This document shows, piece by piece, positions 1 through 5,769 of a stretch of DNA of 5,769 bases (its first letter is position 1; each line of letters starts with the position of its first letter). Source of the stretch: Gammaproteobacteria bacterium. GTDB taxonomy: Bacteria > Pseudomonadota > Gammaproteobacteria > GCA-001735895. The position numbers and the translations under genes were made by a program. The stretch is taken from the NCBI GenBank assembly GCA_029864065.1, contig JAOTUD010000218.1, positions 1-5,769 of the forward strand, in the 5' to 3' direction. Under the pieces are notes generated by a model. That model was not told the origin of the DNA and made no database searches. It worked only from the letters and a program-made list of their open reading frames with translations.

Positions 1-645
1 GTACGGGGAATACTGGCTGGCGCCGGTCCAGGGCATCAGCAATGCCGGCGCGCCGAAACGCAGGAAGCCGGGCGGCCAGGCTATCAGACCGATGATGAAC
101 AACAGGATGACGCCGAGCCTGGCGCTCGCCAGCCCCAGCTTTTGCTGTTCGACCGCGTAGCCGTATTGAACGCGACGGCATGCATCCAGGGCGTCCTCGA
201 CCAGCTGCGCGACCAGCCGTGGCGATAAATCCCGCGACTCCGCACGGCTCGCGTCGAGCGCGCTCAGCAGGATCGCCTTCAACGAGGGCTCGTTCTCCTC
301 GAGGTACAGCGCAACCCTGGCGTCGTCGACCCGGCGCAACAGCGGCGGCAGGCAATAATACCCGACCAGGCCGACCAGCGTAAGCAACGTCAACAGGCGC
401 AAACTCCACACCGCGCTGCTGCCGAAATGCCAGAAATCCACGAACCATGCCGCCAGGATCAGCGTCGCCGTGCCCAGCGCGAGCGCCCAGCAAGCGCCGT
501 TCAACAGCAGCCGCAGGCGCCAGCGCCGCCTGACCCGGTCGATGACCTGGCCCAGTGCCGGACGCCTGCCCGCGTCACCCTGCCAGCTGGCCTTGAGCAG
601 GCCGGCCAGCCTGATTCCATTATTGTCGATTCCTGTCGTATCCAT
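1..645 (-). CDS. DUF4175-like multi-spanning membrane protein, N-terminal part (runs off left edge)
   Basis: This open reading frame starts at an ATG at 645 and stays open for 215 codons to base 1, so the C-terminus is missing. I translated it by hand from the reverse strand. It begins with a basic stretch (residues 37-46, rich in Arg). Two hydrophobic segments follow at about 46-68 and 78-98, then a soluble segment with the motif VALYLEENEPSLKAILLSAL at 111-130. A third hydrophobic segment spans about 173-191, followed by GFLRFGAPALLMPW and an ending QYSPY. Paired N-terminal helices, a motif of the type 'IEE..P.L...LLSA', a third helix and then a P..SPY segment entering a periplasmic region resemble the DUF4175 family of large membrane proteins often found beside MoxR/DUF58/BatA genes. 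That assignment is from memory of the family. The start is 10 bases after the VWA gene stop, with only a weak GGA six bases upstream, so translation probably depends on coupling. The function is unknown. Confidence 0.8.
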   Translation of the reverse strand, partial: MDTTGIDNNGIRLAGLLKASWQGDAGRRPALGQVIDRVRRRWRLRLLLNGACWALALGTATLILAAWFVDFWHFGSSAVWSLRLLTLLTLVGLVGYYCLPPLLRRVDDARVALYLEENEPSLKAILLSALDASRAESRDLSPRLVAQLVEDALDACRRVQYGYAVEQQKLGLASARLGVILLFIIGLIAWPPGFLRFGAPALLMPWTGASQYSPY

Positions 646-655
646 AATTCGTCCG

Positions 656-2758
656 TCAGGTTTTGACCCGGTTTCCAGGAGGTCGCCTGGTCGCGATCCG
701 GTTCGCCGTAAATCCCTCCACCAGGATTAGCACGAGCACCAGGCACAGAATCCAGTACCACAGCTGCTGACGCTGCTCCTGCTCGGCGGCCTGTCGCAGG
801 GTTAACACCTGGTCCGCAGGCAGGGATTTTGCCGAGGCCCTAATTTCCTCTACAAAGCGGGCGAGGTCAAGTCGCTCGAGCCCTGCCTCGGCGGGATCGA
901 CGTTAGCCGCGAGCACGACCTCGATTTCGGCAGGGGTAGCGCGATGCACCTGGTAGAATCCGGGTTCGGCGATCGCGAGCAGCGGAGACTGCCGCTCGAG
1001 GCGGGTCTGCGCCGCCCCGGGCGACTCGATGATCAGTACCGGGTTAGCCGCAGCGGCAACTACCGCGTCGCTACCCGCAAGCGCCCGCGCATAGTGCAGC
1101 ACATCCACGACGCTGCCGATAGGCACGCTGTCCGGATAAGACGTGAAGGCCGCCAGGTAGCGCATCGTCTGGTGCAGGAAAGGCAGAAAAACCGGCTGCA
1201 GCGCAAGATCGTTCCAGTGCGCATCCAGCGTCGTGGTCAGCACCAGCACCCGCCCCCGCCCGACGCGCCTTTCCAGCAGCGCGACGCCGCCATCGCTGTA
1301 TCGGGCCAATAGTCGGTCGTCGTCTGCGGGCTGCAGGTCGCGATAGCTGAATACCCGCGCCAGCGATAAATCGATTTTGGCTTTTGCGCCGAGAACGGAA
1401 GCCAGCGGATGACGATCGTCGAGGCCCATTATGCGTTGCGCCATGCCCGGATTTGCATCGATCTGACGCATCAGTGTCCCCGGCACGAAACCCTGTTTGC
1501 CCGAGGGCCAGTTGCCCTGCAGGTTGGCGCCCGCGGCCACCAGCAGCCCGCCCCCGGCGGCGACGTAACCCCGCAGCGAGTCGCCGAGCGCGCCGCCGGG
1601 CAGCGCGACATCATTGACGATAATAACCGCGTAGGCGGCGAGATCCCGTGCCTGCAGATCGCTCCAGGGCGCGCGCCTGACCGCGAACAACGGATTTTGC
1701 GACAGTCCTAGCGCGCGCTCCGCGTAGACCGCCTGGTTGTTGCGCGGCTGCTCCGCCTCGATCAGTAAAACCGGCAGCTTGCGCTTACTCGAGTAAACGA
1801 AATAAGCGCGGTTATCCAGCGCCAGCGCATCGTCGTCGAGGCTCACGACGCCGCGCATCAAAGCGCCGCTGACGCTCACTTCGTCGAAGCTTTCGACGAC
1901 CACCGCGCCCGGTTGCAGGCGCAGATCGCGCCGCTCGAGTTCGCGCCCGTTGACGACCAGGCTGAGGCTTTGATCGACAGCTTCCGATGCATGGCTGGTC
2001 AGTTCTACATTCAGCGTAATCGCATCGGCGGCGCCGCGCAGCGAGGGCGCGAGGCTTAGCGATGAAACGGTCGTGTTGGCAATCTCGGCCGCGTCGATCG
2101 GCAGCGGGGTAAGCTCGATGCCCGGAGCTAGCGCGGGGACTTCACCGGCGACCACGGCCGAGGCCTGAAAATCGGAAATCACGAGAATCTGCCTGCGGCT
2201 TGCATTACTGCCGTCCAGCAACCTCGCGGCCTGCTCGATGGCGAGGCGCAGGCGCGTCGAGCGCATGCCCGGGGACAGCCGTTCGATTATCGAGCGCAGG
2301 TCCGCGCTACTGGCGGTCAGGTCGCTGTGCACCTCGGCCTGGTCGTCGAACGCGACGATGCCGATGCGATCGCCTGCGTTTTTCTCGCCTACCGCCGCCA
2401 GCGCGGCGGCGCGGGCCTGCTGCCAATGGTCGGCAACGCGCATGCTGTAGGAACGATCGATCACGATGACGCTATCCTTACGCCCCGGGTCCAGTAGCTG
2501 ACCGTCGGCGGCGTCGAGCAGGAAGGGCCGCGCAAACGCGATCACGATCAACAGCAGCAGCAGGCAGCGCAGTAGCAGCAGCAGCCAGTTCCTGATTTCG
2601 TAGCGCTGCTTCTGGCGCAGCTCGATGCGCTCGAGGAACATCAACGACGGGAATTTCACGCCGCTGCTGCGATGTCTCTGCACCAGGTGGATCAGCACCG
2701 GCAGCGCCAGCAACAGGCTGCCGAACAGGTACAGCGGGCTGATCCATGAAAATCCCAT
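656..2758 (-). CDS. BatA-type membrane protein with VWA domain and amidotransferase-like region
   Basis: Predicted 700-residue inner-membrane protein. Residues 1-80 form the BatA N-terminal double anchor: hydrophobic helices at about 5-25 and 57-79 joined by a basic loop (HRHRSS...KQRYEIR) that should lie in the cytoplasm. A VWA domain follows, at about 94-225, with a complete MIDAS metal site: D101-x-S103-x-S105 (in DRSYSM), a probable T168 and D196 (in ISDF). Residues about 329-515 look like a class I glutamine amidotransferase-like fold, seen in PVLLIEAEQ and LRGYVAAGGGLLVAAG, but this region contains no cysteine. A C-terminal helix at about 665-685 precedes a basic tail, which places the VWA and middle regions in the periplasm. 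By family analogy it is the membrane partner of the upstream MoxR and DUF58 proteins. An ATG at 2758 is preferred, with AGGA seven bases upstream; a GTG at 2761 would add one residue. It overlaps the DUF58 stop codon. The target is unknown. Confidence 0.9.
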   Translation of the reverse strand: MGFSWISPLYLFGSLLLALPVLIHLVQRHRSSGVKFPSLMFLERIELRQKQRYEIRNWLLLLLRCLLLLLIVIAFARPFLLDAADGQLLDPGRKDSVIVIDRSYSMRVADHWQQARAAALAAVGEKNAGDRIGIVAFDDQAEVHSDLTASSADLRSIIERLSPGMRSTRLRLAIEQAARLLDGSNASRRQILVISDFQASAVVAGEVPALAPGIELTPLPIDAAEIANTTVSSLSLAPSLRGAADAITLNVELTSHASEAVDQSLSLVVNGRELERRDLRLQPGAVVVESFDEVSVSGALMRGVVSLDDDALALDNRAYFVYSSKRKLPVLLIEAEQPRNNQAVYAERALGLSQNPLFAVRRAPWSDLQARDLAAYAVIIVNDVALPGGALGDSLRGYVAAGGGLLVAAGANLQGNWPSGKQGFVPGTLMRQIDANPGMAQRIMGLDDRHPLASVLGAKAKIDLSLARVFSYRDLQPADDDRLLARYSDGGVALLERRVGRGRVLVLTTTLDAHWNDLALQPVFLPFLHQTMRYLAAFTSYPDSVPIGSVVDVLHYARALAGSDAVVAAAANPVLIIESPGAAQTRLERQSPLLAIAEPGFYQVHRATPAEIEVVLAANVDPAEAGLERLDLARFVEEIRASAKSLPADQVLTLRQAAEQEQRQQLWYWILCLVLVLILVEGFTANRIATRRPPGNRVKT

Positions 2759-3681
2759 CACCTCGTCCTGATCTGTCGCTGGCGGTCCGACAGATAGCGA
2801 AACAGGATATCGTCTAGCGGCTGTGAAATATCGGTAAATATATAGTCGATCTGGCTGGCGCCGAACTTCGCCTCGAGCTCGGCGCGATGCGTCGATACCA
2901 GCTGCCGGTAGCTGGCACGAAACTGGTCGGCCGCTATCGGCATGCTGGCGCCCGACTCCAGGTCCTCGACGCTGGAGACGTCGCCGAGGTTCAACGTCAG
3001 TTCCAGCGGATCGAGCAAATGAAACACGATCAGATCGTTGCCCCGGTAGCGCAGCTGGTTGACGGCCGTCAGCAGGCGTTCGGGCGTTTCGTACAGATCG
3101 GAAATCAGCACCACCAGGCTGCGCCGGCGCAGGTTTTCGGCTATTTTTTCGAGCGGCCGCTGGTATTCGCTGACGCCGCCCGCCTCGAGCCCGTCGAGGA
3201 CATGCAGCACCCGGCTGAAATGCCGGATCGAAGTCGGCACGGTGTCGACGATGTCGTTGTCGAAAGTGATCAGGCCGATACGGTCGCGTTGACGCATCGA
3301 GATATAGGCCAGGCTGGCGGCGAGGAATTTCGCGTAGTCGAGCTTGGACACCGCGCCGCTGCCGTAGTCCATCGACGCGGATACGTCCAGGATCAGGTGC
3401 AGGTTGGCGTTGGTATCGGCTTCGAATTCCTTGATATAAAGCCGATCGGTGCGCGCAAACACGCGCCAGTCGATGCGGCGCACGTCGTCGCCGGGCATGT
3501 AGGCGCGGTGCTCGGCAAAATCGACCGACATGCCGAGCATCGGCGAGCGATGCAGGCCGCTGATAAACCCGTCGACCACGCCGCGCGCCACCAGCTCGAG
3601 GTTGTCGATACGGGTCAGCACGTCGGGGTTGATGAAACGCTGCCCGGGAACCTGCGCGCTATCGTGCTTTTGCCTCAGCAT
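2758..3681 (-). CDS. DUF58 domain protein (soluble VWA-like partner of MoxR)
   Basis: A 307-residue protein with the classical DUF58 signature at residues 50-86: G-x3-DF-x-EHRAYMPGDDVRRIDW-x-VFARTDRLYIKEF. This leads directly into a VWA-like fold at about 92-290 with the metal-binding motif D99-x-S101-x-S103 (in LDVSASM) and a second acidic site D195 (in ISDLYE). There is no signal peptide or membrane helix, unlike the longer DUF58 proteins that carry two N-terminal helices, so it should act in the cytoplasm beside the ATPase. About 300 residues is normal for the short DUF58 form. The ATG at 3681 lies 8 bases after the MoxR stop, with only a weak GGCGG-like ribosome site. Its TGA at 2760-2758 shares a base with the ATG of the next gene. 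In known MoxR systems the DUF58/VWA partner is thought to be an adaptor that links the ATPase to its target. No specific function can be read from the sequence. Confidence 0.93.
   Translation of the reverse strand: MLRQKHDSAQVPGQRFINPDVLTRIDNLELVARGVVDGFISGLHRSPMLGMSVDFAEHRAYMPGDDVRRIDWRVFARTDRLYIKEFEADTNANLHLILDVSASMDYGSGAVSKLDYAKFLAASLAYISMRQRDRIGLITFDNDIVDTVPTSIRHFSRVLHVLDGLEAGGVSEYQRPLEKIAENLRRRSLVVLISDLYETPERLLTAVNQLRYRGNDLIVFHLLDPLELTLNLGDVSSVEDLESGASMPIAADQFRASYRQLVSTHRAELEAKFGASQIDYIFTDISQPLDDILFRYLSDRQRQIRTR
2766..2769 (-). promoter_or_regulatory. Ribosome binding site for the BatA/VWA gene, inside the DUF58 coding end
   Basis: On the minus strand AGGA lies within the last codons of the DUF58 gene, seven bases before the ATG at 2758. 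The following bases read TGATG, so the DUF58 stop and the VWA start share one base. This is a standard arrangement for translational coupling. A GTG one codon earlier would give a spacer of only four bases, which makes the ATG the better start. Confidence 0.6.
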
Positions 3682-3689
3682 GGCCGCCG

Positions 3690-4727
3690 CTACATGCCGG
3701 AACTCGGCAACGGCACCGCGTCGATCAGTCGGTCGATGAGCTGGTCGGAACTGATTTTTTCGGACTCGGCGTGGAAGTTGCGCAACACCCGGTGCCGCAA
3801 CACGGGTTTGGCCAGCTGCGCGATATCATCGAAATCGACATGATAGCGCCCGTCGACGAGCGCGCGCGCCTTGCCGCCGAGCACCAGGTACTGCGCGGCG
3901 CGGGTGCTGGCGCCATAGGCGACCCAGTCGTCGACGAAGCCGAGCCCCGAGTGCGTGCCGGGGCGGCTGCTGCGCACCAGGTTCAGCGCGTATTGCGCTA
4001 CCGCCTGCGATACCGGCACCTTGCGCACCAGCCGCTGAAAGGCGCGTATTTCCGCACCGTTCATCGCGTATTCGAAACTGATATCGCGCAGCGAGGTCGT
4101 CTGGCGCACCACTTCCAGCTCCTCCTGCTCGGACAGATAGTCGATGACGATCTCGAACATGAAGCGATCCAGCTGCGCTTCGGGCAACGGGTAGGTGCCT
4201 TCCAGTTCGATCGGGTTTTGCGTCGCGAACACGAAAAACGGTTCCTCCAGATCGTAGGTCTTGCCCTGCACCGTGACGCGGTGTTCCTGCATCGCTTCCA
4301 GCAGCGCGGACTGGGTCTTGGGCGGGGTGCGGTTGATTTCGTCGGCGAGCACGATGTTGGCGAACACCGGGCCGGGCAGGAAACTGAGTTCACGACGGCC
4401 GGTGTCGGGATTTTCCTGTACCAGATCTGTGCCGGTAATATCCGAGGGCATCAAATCGGGCGTGAACTGGATGCGCGAAAATTTCAGATCCAGCACCTGC
4501 GCGATCGAGTGTATCAGCAGCGTCTTGGCCAGGCCGGGAACCCCGACGATGAGGCTGTTGCCGCCGGCCAGTATCGTCAGCAACACCTGCTCGACGACCT
4601 TGTCCTGTCCGATGATCAGTTTTCCCAGCTCGCTACGGACCCGCGCGTAGCGCCGTCTCAGGTCCTCGGCGAGCGCGATGTCGTCCGCCGCCTCGAGGGA
4701 TTCTGTTTGCTTGGTTTGATCGTCCAC
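3690..4727 (-). CDS. MoxR-family AAA+ ATPase
   Basis: Cytoplasmic AAA+ ATPase of the MoxR family, which couples ATP hydrolysis to remodelling or activation of partner proteins, usually with VWA-domain partners. Numbered from the GTG start (345 residues), it has the Walker A motif GVPGLAKT (62-69), Walker B VLADE followed by INRTPPKTQ (126-130 onward), sensor 1 in FATQNP (167-172), an arginine-finger-type LDRF (186-189) and a sensor 2 region GASTR (272-276). A helical C-terminal lid completes the protein. All key catalytic positions are intact and the length is normal. The longest frame starts at an ATG at 4742, but that codon has no ribosome site. The GTG at 4727 has GAGAGG seven bases upstream, so I prefer it; the two differ by only five residues. 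It is the first of four tightly packed genes and follows the TPR gene by 59-74 bases. The subfamily looks like MoxR proper rather than RavA, given the lack of a RavA-type C-terminal extension. Confidence 0.96.
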   Translation of the reverse strand: MDDQTKQTESLEAADDIALAEDLRRRYARVRSELGKLIIGQDKVVEQVLLTILAGGNSLIVGVPGLAKTLLIHSIAQVLDLKFSRIQFTPDLMPSDITGTDLVQENPDTGRRELSFLPGPVFANIVLADEINRTPPKTQSALLEAMQEHRVTVQGKTYDLEEPFFVFATQNPIELEGTYPLPEAQLDRFMFEIVIDYLSEQEELEVVRQTTSLRDISFEYAMNGAEIRAFQRLVRKVPVSQAVAQYALNLVRSSRPGTHSGLGFVDDWVAYGASTRAAQYLVLGGKARALVDGRYHVDFDDIAQLAKPVLRHRVLRNFHAESEKISSDQLIDRLIDAVPLPSSGM

Positions 4728-4734
4728 GGTTGGG

Positions 4735-4740
4735 CCTCTC
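4735..4740 (-). promoter_or_regulatory. Ribosome binding site favouring the GTG start of the MoxR gene
   Basis: Read on the minus strand, this is GAGAGG, followed by the seven-base spacer CCCAACC and then GTG at 4727-4725. The alternative ATG at 4742-4740 is preceded by AATTTTCATCAAC, which has no Shine-Dalgarno match, and that ATG overlaps the GAGAGG itself. The site therefore supports the GTG start. This is a reading of spacing and complementarity only. Confidence 0.6.
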
Positions 4741-4742
4741 AT

Positions 4743-4801
4743 GTTGATGAAAATTCGACAGGGTCGCCTGCCGCTGAACCTGTTCTGAATCGACGCACTG
4801 C
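4743..4801. other. 59-base spacer between the TPR gene and the MoxR gene
   Basis: This is the largest non-coding gap in the window. It holds no small ORF, no hairpin followed by a T-run, and no convincing -35/-10 pair on the minus strand. It does contain a short interrupted palindrome (gaac-ct-gttc at 4776-4785), too short to call an operator. The MoxR genes could have their own promoter here or further inside the TPR gene, or they may be read through from the TPR gene. The sequence does not decide. Confidence 0.5.
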
Positions 4802-5769
4802 CTATTGCGCCCCGGTTGCGGCTGCGTCCGCCTGCCGCAACGACAGCAATAATTCCTGGGCGTTCCGGAAATTAGGCGCGATTTCCAGTGCGTATAGTAT
4901 CTGCTCGCGAGCGGAAGATCGATCGCCGACCCGCTCGTAGGCGTAGGCCAGCTGATAGAAGGCCTCGGCCCTGTCTACCGGGTCCAGCGCCAGCAGGGCG
5001 CGACGCTCGCGTGCGACCTTGCGCCACTGCTGCAGGCTCTCCAGGTGCGCCGCCAGGTCCCGGTGCGGCTCGGGATCGTAGGGATAGATATAGAGCGCGG
5101 CTTCCAGCGCCGCGGCGGCGGCGGCACGCTCGCCGCGCTCGCCGCGCAGTTTCGCGAGCAGCAGATGCGCCTCGTAGTGCTCGGCGTTGATCGCGATCAT
5201 TTTCTCAAGCTGCGCCTCGGCCTGCGCGGGCTCGCCCCGTTGCAGGTAAAGCCCTGCCAGCTGCCAGTAGCTGCTATCGGCGCCGGCATACTGCGGGAAT
5301 AGCTGCTGCGCCTTCAGCAAAAACAGCTCGGCCAGTTCCAGGTCGCCCTGTTGCAACAGCGTATTGCCGAGGCTGAGCTGATCGAAATACTTGTCGGGCA
5401 GCGCGGTTTCGGGGGTAATCTGGCCCGAACCGCCGGACGACTCGTCCGCGTCCTCGCGCAACGCGGCCAATGCGACCGCGTACTTTTCGCGCAGGTAAGC
5501 GTCGAAGGCGGCATCGAGCGCGGCGGCATCGAGCTGCAGCGCCCGCGGCAACTCGGCATCGGGGTCGACGCTGTGCTTGAAGGCGTTCAGCACCTGCCGC
5601 ACGACCTCGGAACCCCAGCGGGTCTCGATGAATTCGAACACGAGCGAGGCCTGGTAATACGAATGGATCACCTGCTCCGGGTAGCTCGGCCGCACGAAAC
5701 CGTTGTTCAACCGGCTGACCGGCAGCAATTGCCCGTCGAGATAGGCGCGCATGAAGCCAGGATCGACGT
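4802..5769 (-). CDS. Peptidase-MA-like / TPR repeat protein, C-terminal part (start outside window)
   Basis: The frame is open to the right edge: the residues VDPGF precede the first visible methionine at 5752, so that methionine is internal. The first 95 or so visible residues (AYLDGQLLPVSRLNNGF, then QVIHSYYQASLVFEFIETRWG and a helical end) match the C-terminal half of the peptidase-MA-like (gluzincin) domain as I know it. The HExxH zinc motif would lie upstream, outside the window, so catalytic competence cannot be judged. An acidic, Ser/Gly-rich linker (about 100-115 from that methionine) leads to about five TPR repeats at roughly 121-153, 160-192, 193-226, 227-259 and 262-294, with typical W/Y-x2-LA/G-x-L-Y and P-terminated helices. 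It ends in a short Ala-rich tail. A secreted or periplasmic location is usual for such proteins but cannot be checked without the N-terminus. It probably precedes the MoxR operon functionally; whether it is co-transcribed is unclear. Confidence 0.85.
   Translation of the reverse strand, partial: VDPGFMRAYLDGQLLPVSRLNNGFVRPSYPEQVIHSYYQASLVFEFIETRWGSEVVRQVLNAFKHSVDPDAELPRALQLDAAALDAAFDAYLREKYAVALAALREDADESSGGSGQITPETALPDKYFDQLSLGNTLLQQGDLELAELFLLKAQQLFPQYAGADSSYWQLAGLYLQRGEPAQAEAQLEKMIAINAEHYEAHLLLAKLRGERGERAAAAAALEAALYIYPYDPEPHRDLAAHLESLQQWRKVARERRALLALDPVDRAEAFYQLAYAYERVGDRSSAREQILYALEIAPNFRNAQELLLSLRQADAAATGAQ
5128..5145. repeat. Perfect 9-base tandem duplication inside a TPR repeat
   Basis: The unit gctcgccgc occurs twice in direct succession (5128-5136 and 5137-5145). 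On the coding strand it gives Gly-Glu-Arg twice, in the turn of the third TPR (residues RGERGER). It sits beside a GCC/GCG-rich run coding for six consecutive alanines. It keeps the reading frame, so it is probably a small in-frame slippage duplication rather than a functional element. Confidence 0.7.

Noticed and set aside
501..761. 86-codon minus-strand frame bridging the VWA gene end and the next gene
   Set aside because: It overlaps the C-terminus of the VWA protein and the N-terminus of the DUF4175-like frame in a different phase. The 215-codon frame from 645 has membrane helices and the family motif, so it is the real gene.
2545..2584. CAG-rich run resembling a trinucleotide repeat
   Set aside because: On the coding strand it is the leucine-rich second membrane helix of the BatA protein (LLLLLRCLLLLL), with interruptions. 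Leucine codon use explains it.
2887..3843. 318-codon open frame on the plus strand opposite the DUF58 gene
   Set aside because: It mirrors the DUF58 codons, shows no family motif, and crosses into the MoxR gene. It is best explained as a composition shadow.
4743..4775. Possible sigma-70 promoter for the MoxR gene (TTCAGC, 17 bases, AATTTT on the minus strand)
   Set aside because: Each hexamer matches only about three of six consensus bases, which is no better than chance.
4776..4785. Interrupted palindrome gaac-ct-gttc as an operator
   Set aside because: It has only four-base arms, no extension on either side and no adjacent promoter.
3771..4940. 389-codon open frame on the plus strand opposite the MoxR gene
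   Set aside because: It is antisense to a gene with all AAA+ motifs, spans a gene boundary, and its protein is rich in His/Arg/Gln with no recognisable domain. Long antisense frames are expected in GC-rich DNA.
5750..5752. ATG as the true start of the TPR protein
   Set aside because: The frame continues upstream to the window edge without a stop, and the region around it is the middle of a peptidase-MA-like domain, so the methionine is internal.

Overview
The window is a GC-rich stretch (by eye around 60% or more) from a bacterium, most likely a proteobacterium and plausibly a gammaproteobacterium. That placement rests on base composition, codon choice and the Gram-negative style of the gene cluster; no rRNA or other phylogenetic marker is present. 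All genes lie on the minus strand, so the operon reads from right to left. Coding density is very high: the only non-coding stretches are 59, 8 and 10 bases, and no gene-free stretch reaches 300 bases.

In transcription order the layout is as follows. (1) At 5769-4802 is the C-terminal part of a protein that joins the end of a peptidase-MA-like domain to about five TPR repeats; its start lies outside the window. (2) After a 59-base spacer comes a MoxR-family AAA+ ATPase. (3) Eight bases later is a DUF58 protein, a soluble VWA-like protein with an intact metal-binding DxSxS motif. (4) Overlapping its stop codon is a large BatA-type membrane protein with two N-terminal membrane helices, a VWA domain with intact DxSxS, a glutamine-amidotransferase-like middle region and a C-terminal membrane helix. 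(5) Ten bases further on is the start of a multi-spanning membrane protein resembling the DUF4175 group, which runs off the left edge at base 1.

Together genes 2-5 form a recognisable MoxR / DUF58 / VWA-BatA operon, related in logic to the bat (aerotolerance) operons and to other MoxR-VWA pairs. In characterised MoxR-VWA pairs such as RavA-ViaA, CbbQ-CbbO and NorQ-NorD, the ATPase works with a MIDAS-containing partner to remodel or activate a target protein or insert its cofactor. Here a cytoplasmic ATPase and cytoplasmic DUF58 protein would act with a membrane protein whose VWA domain is predicted to face the periplasm. The target is unknown. The operon type is widespread but functionally poorly understood. 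I see no mobile element, CRISPR array, RNA gene, convincing promoter or terminator.
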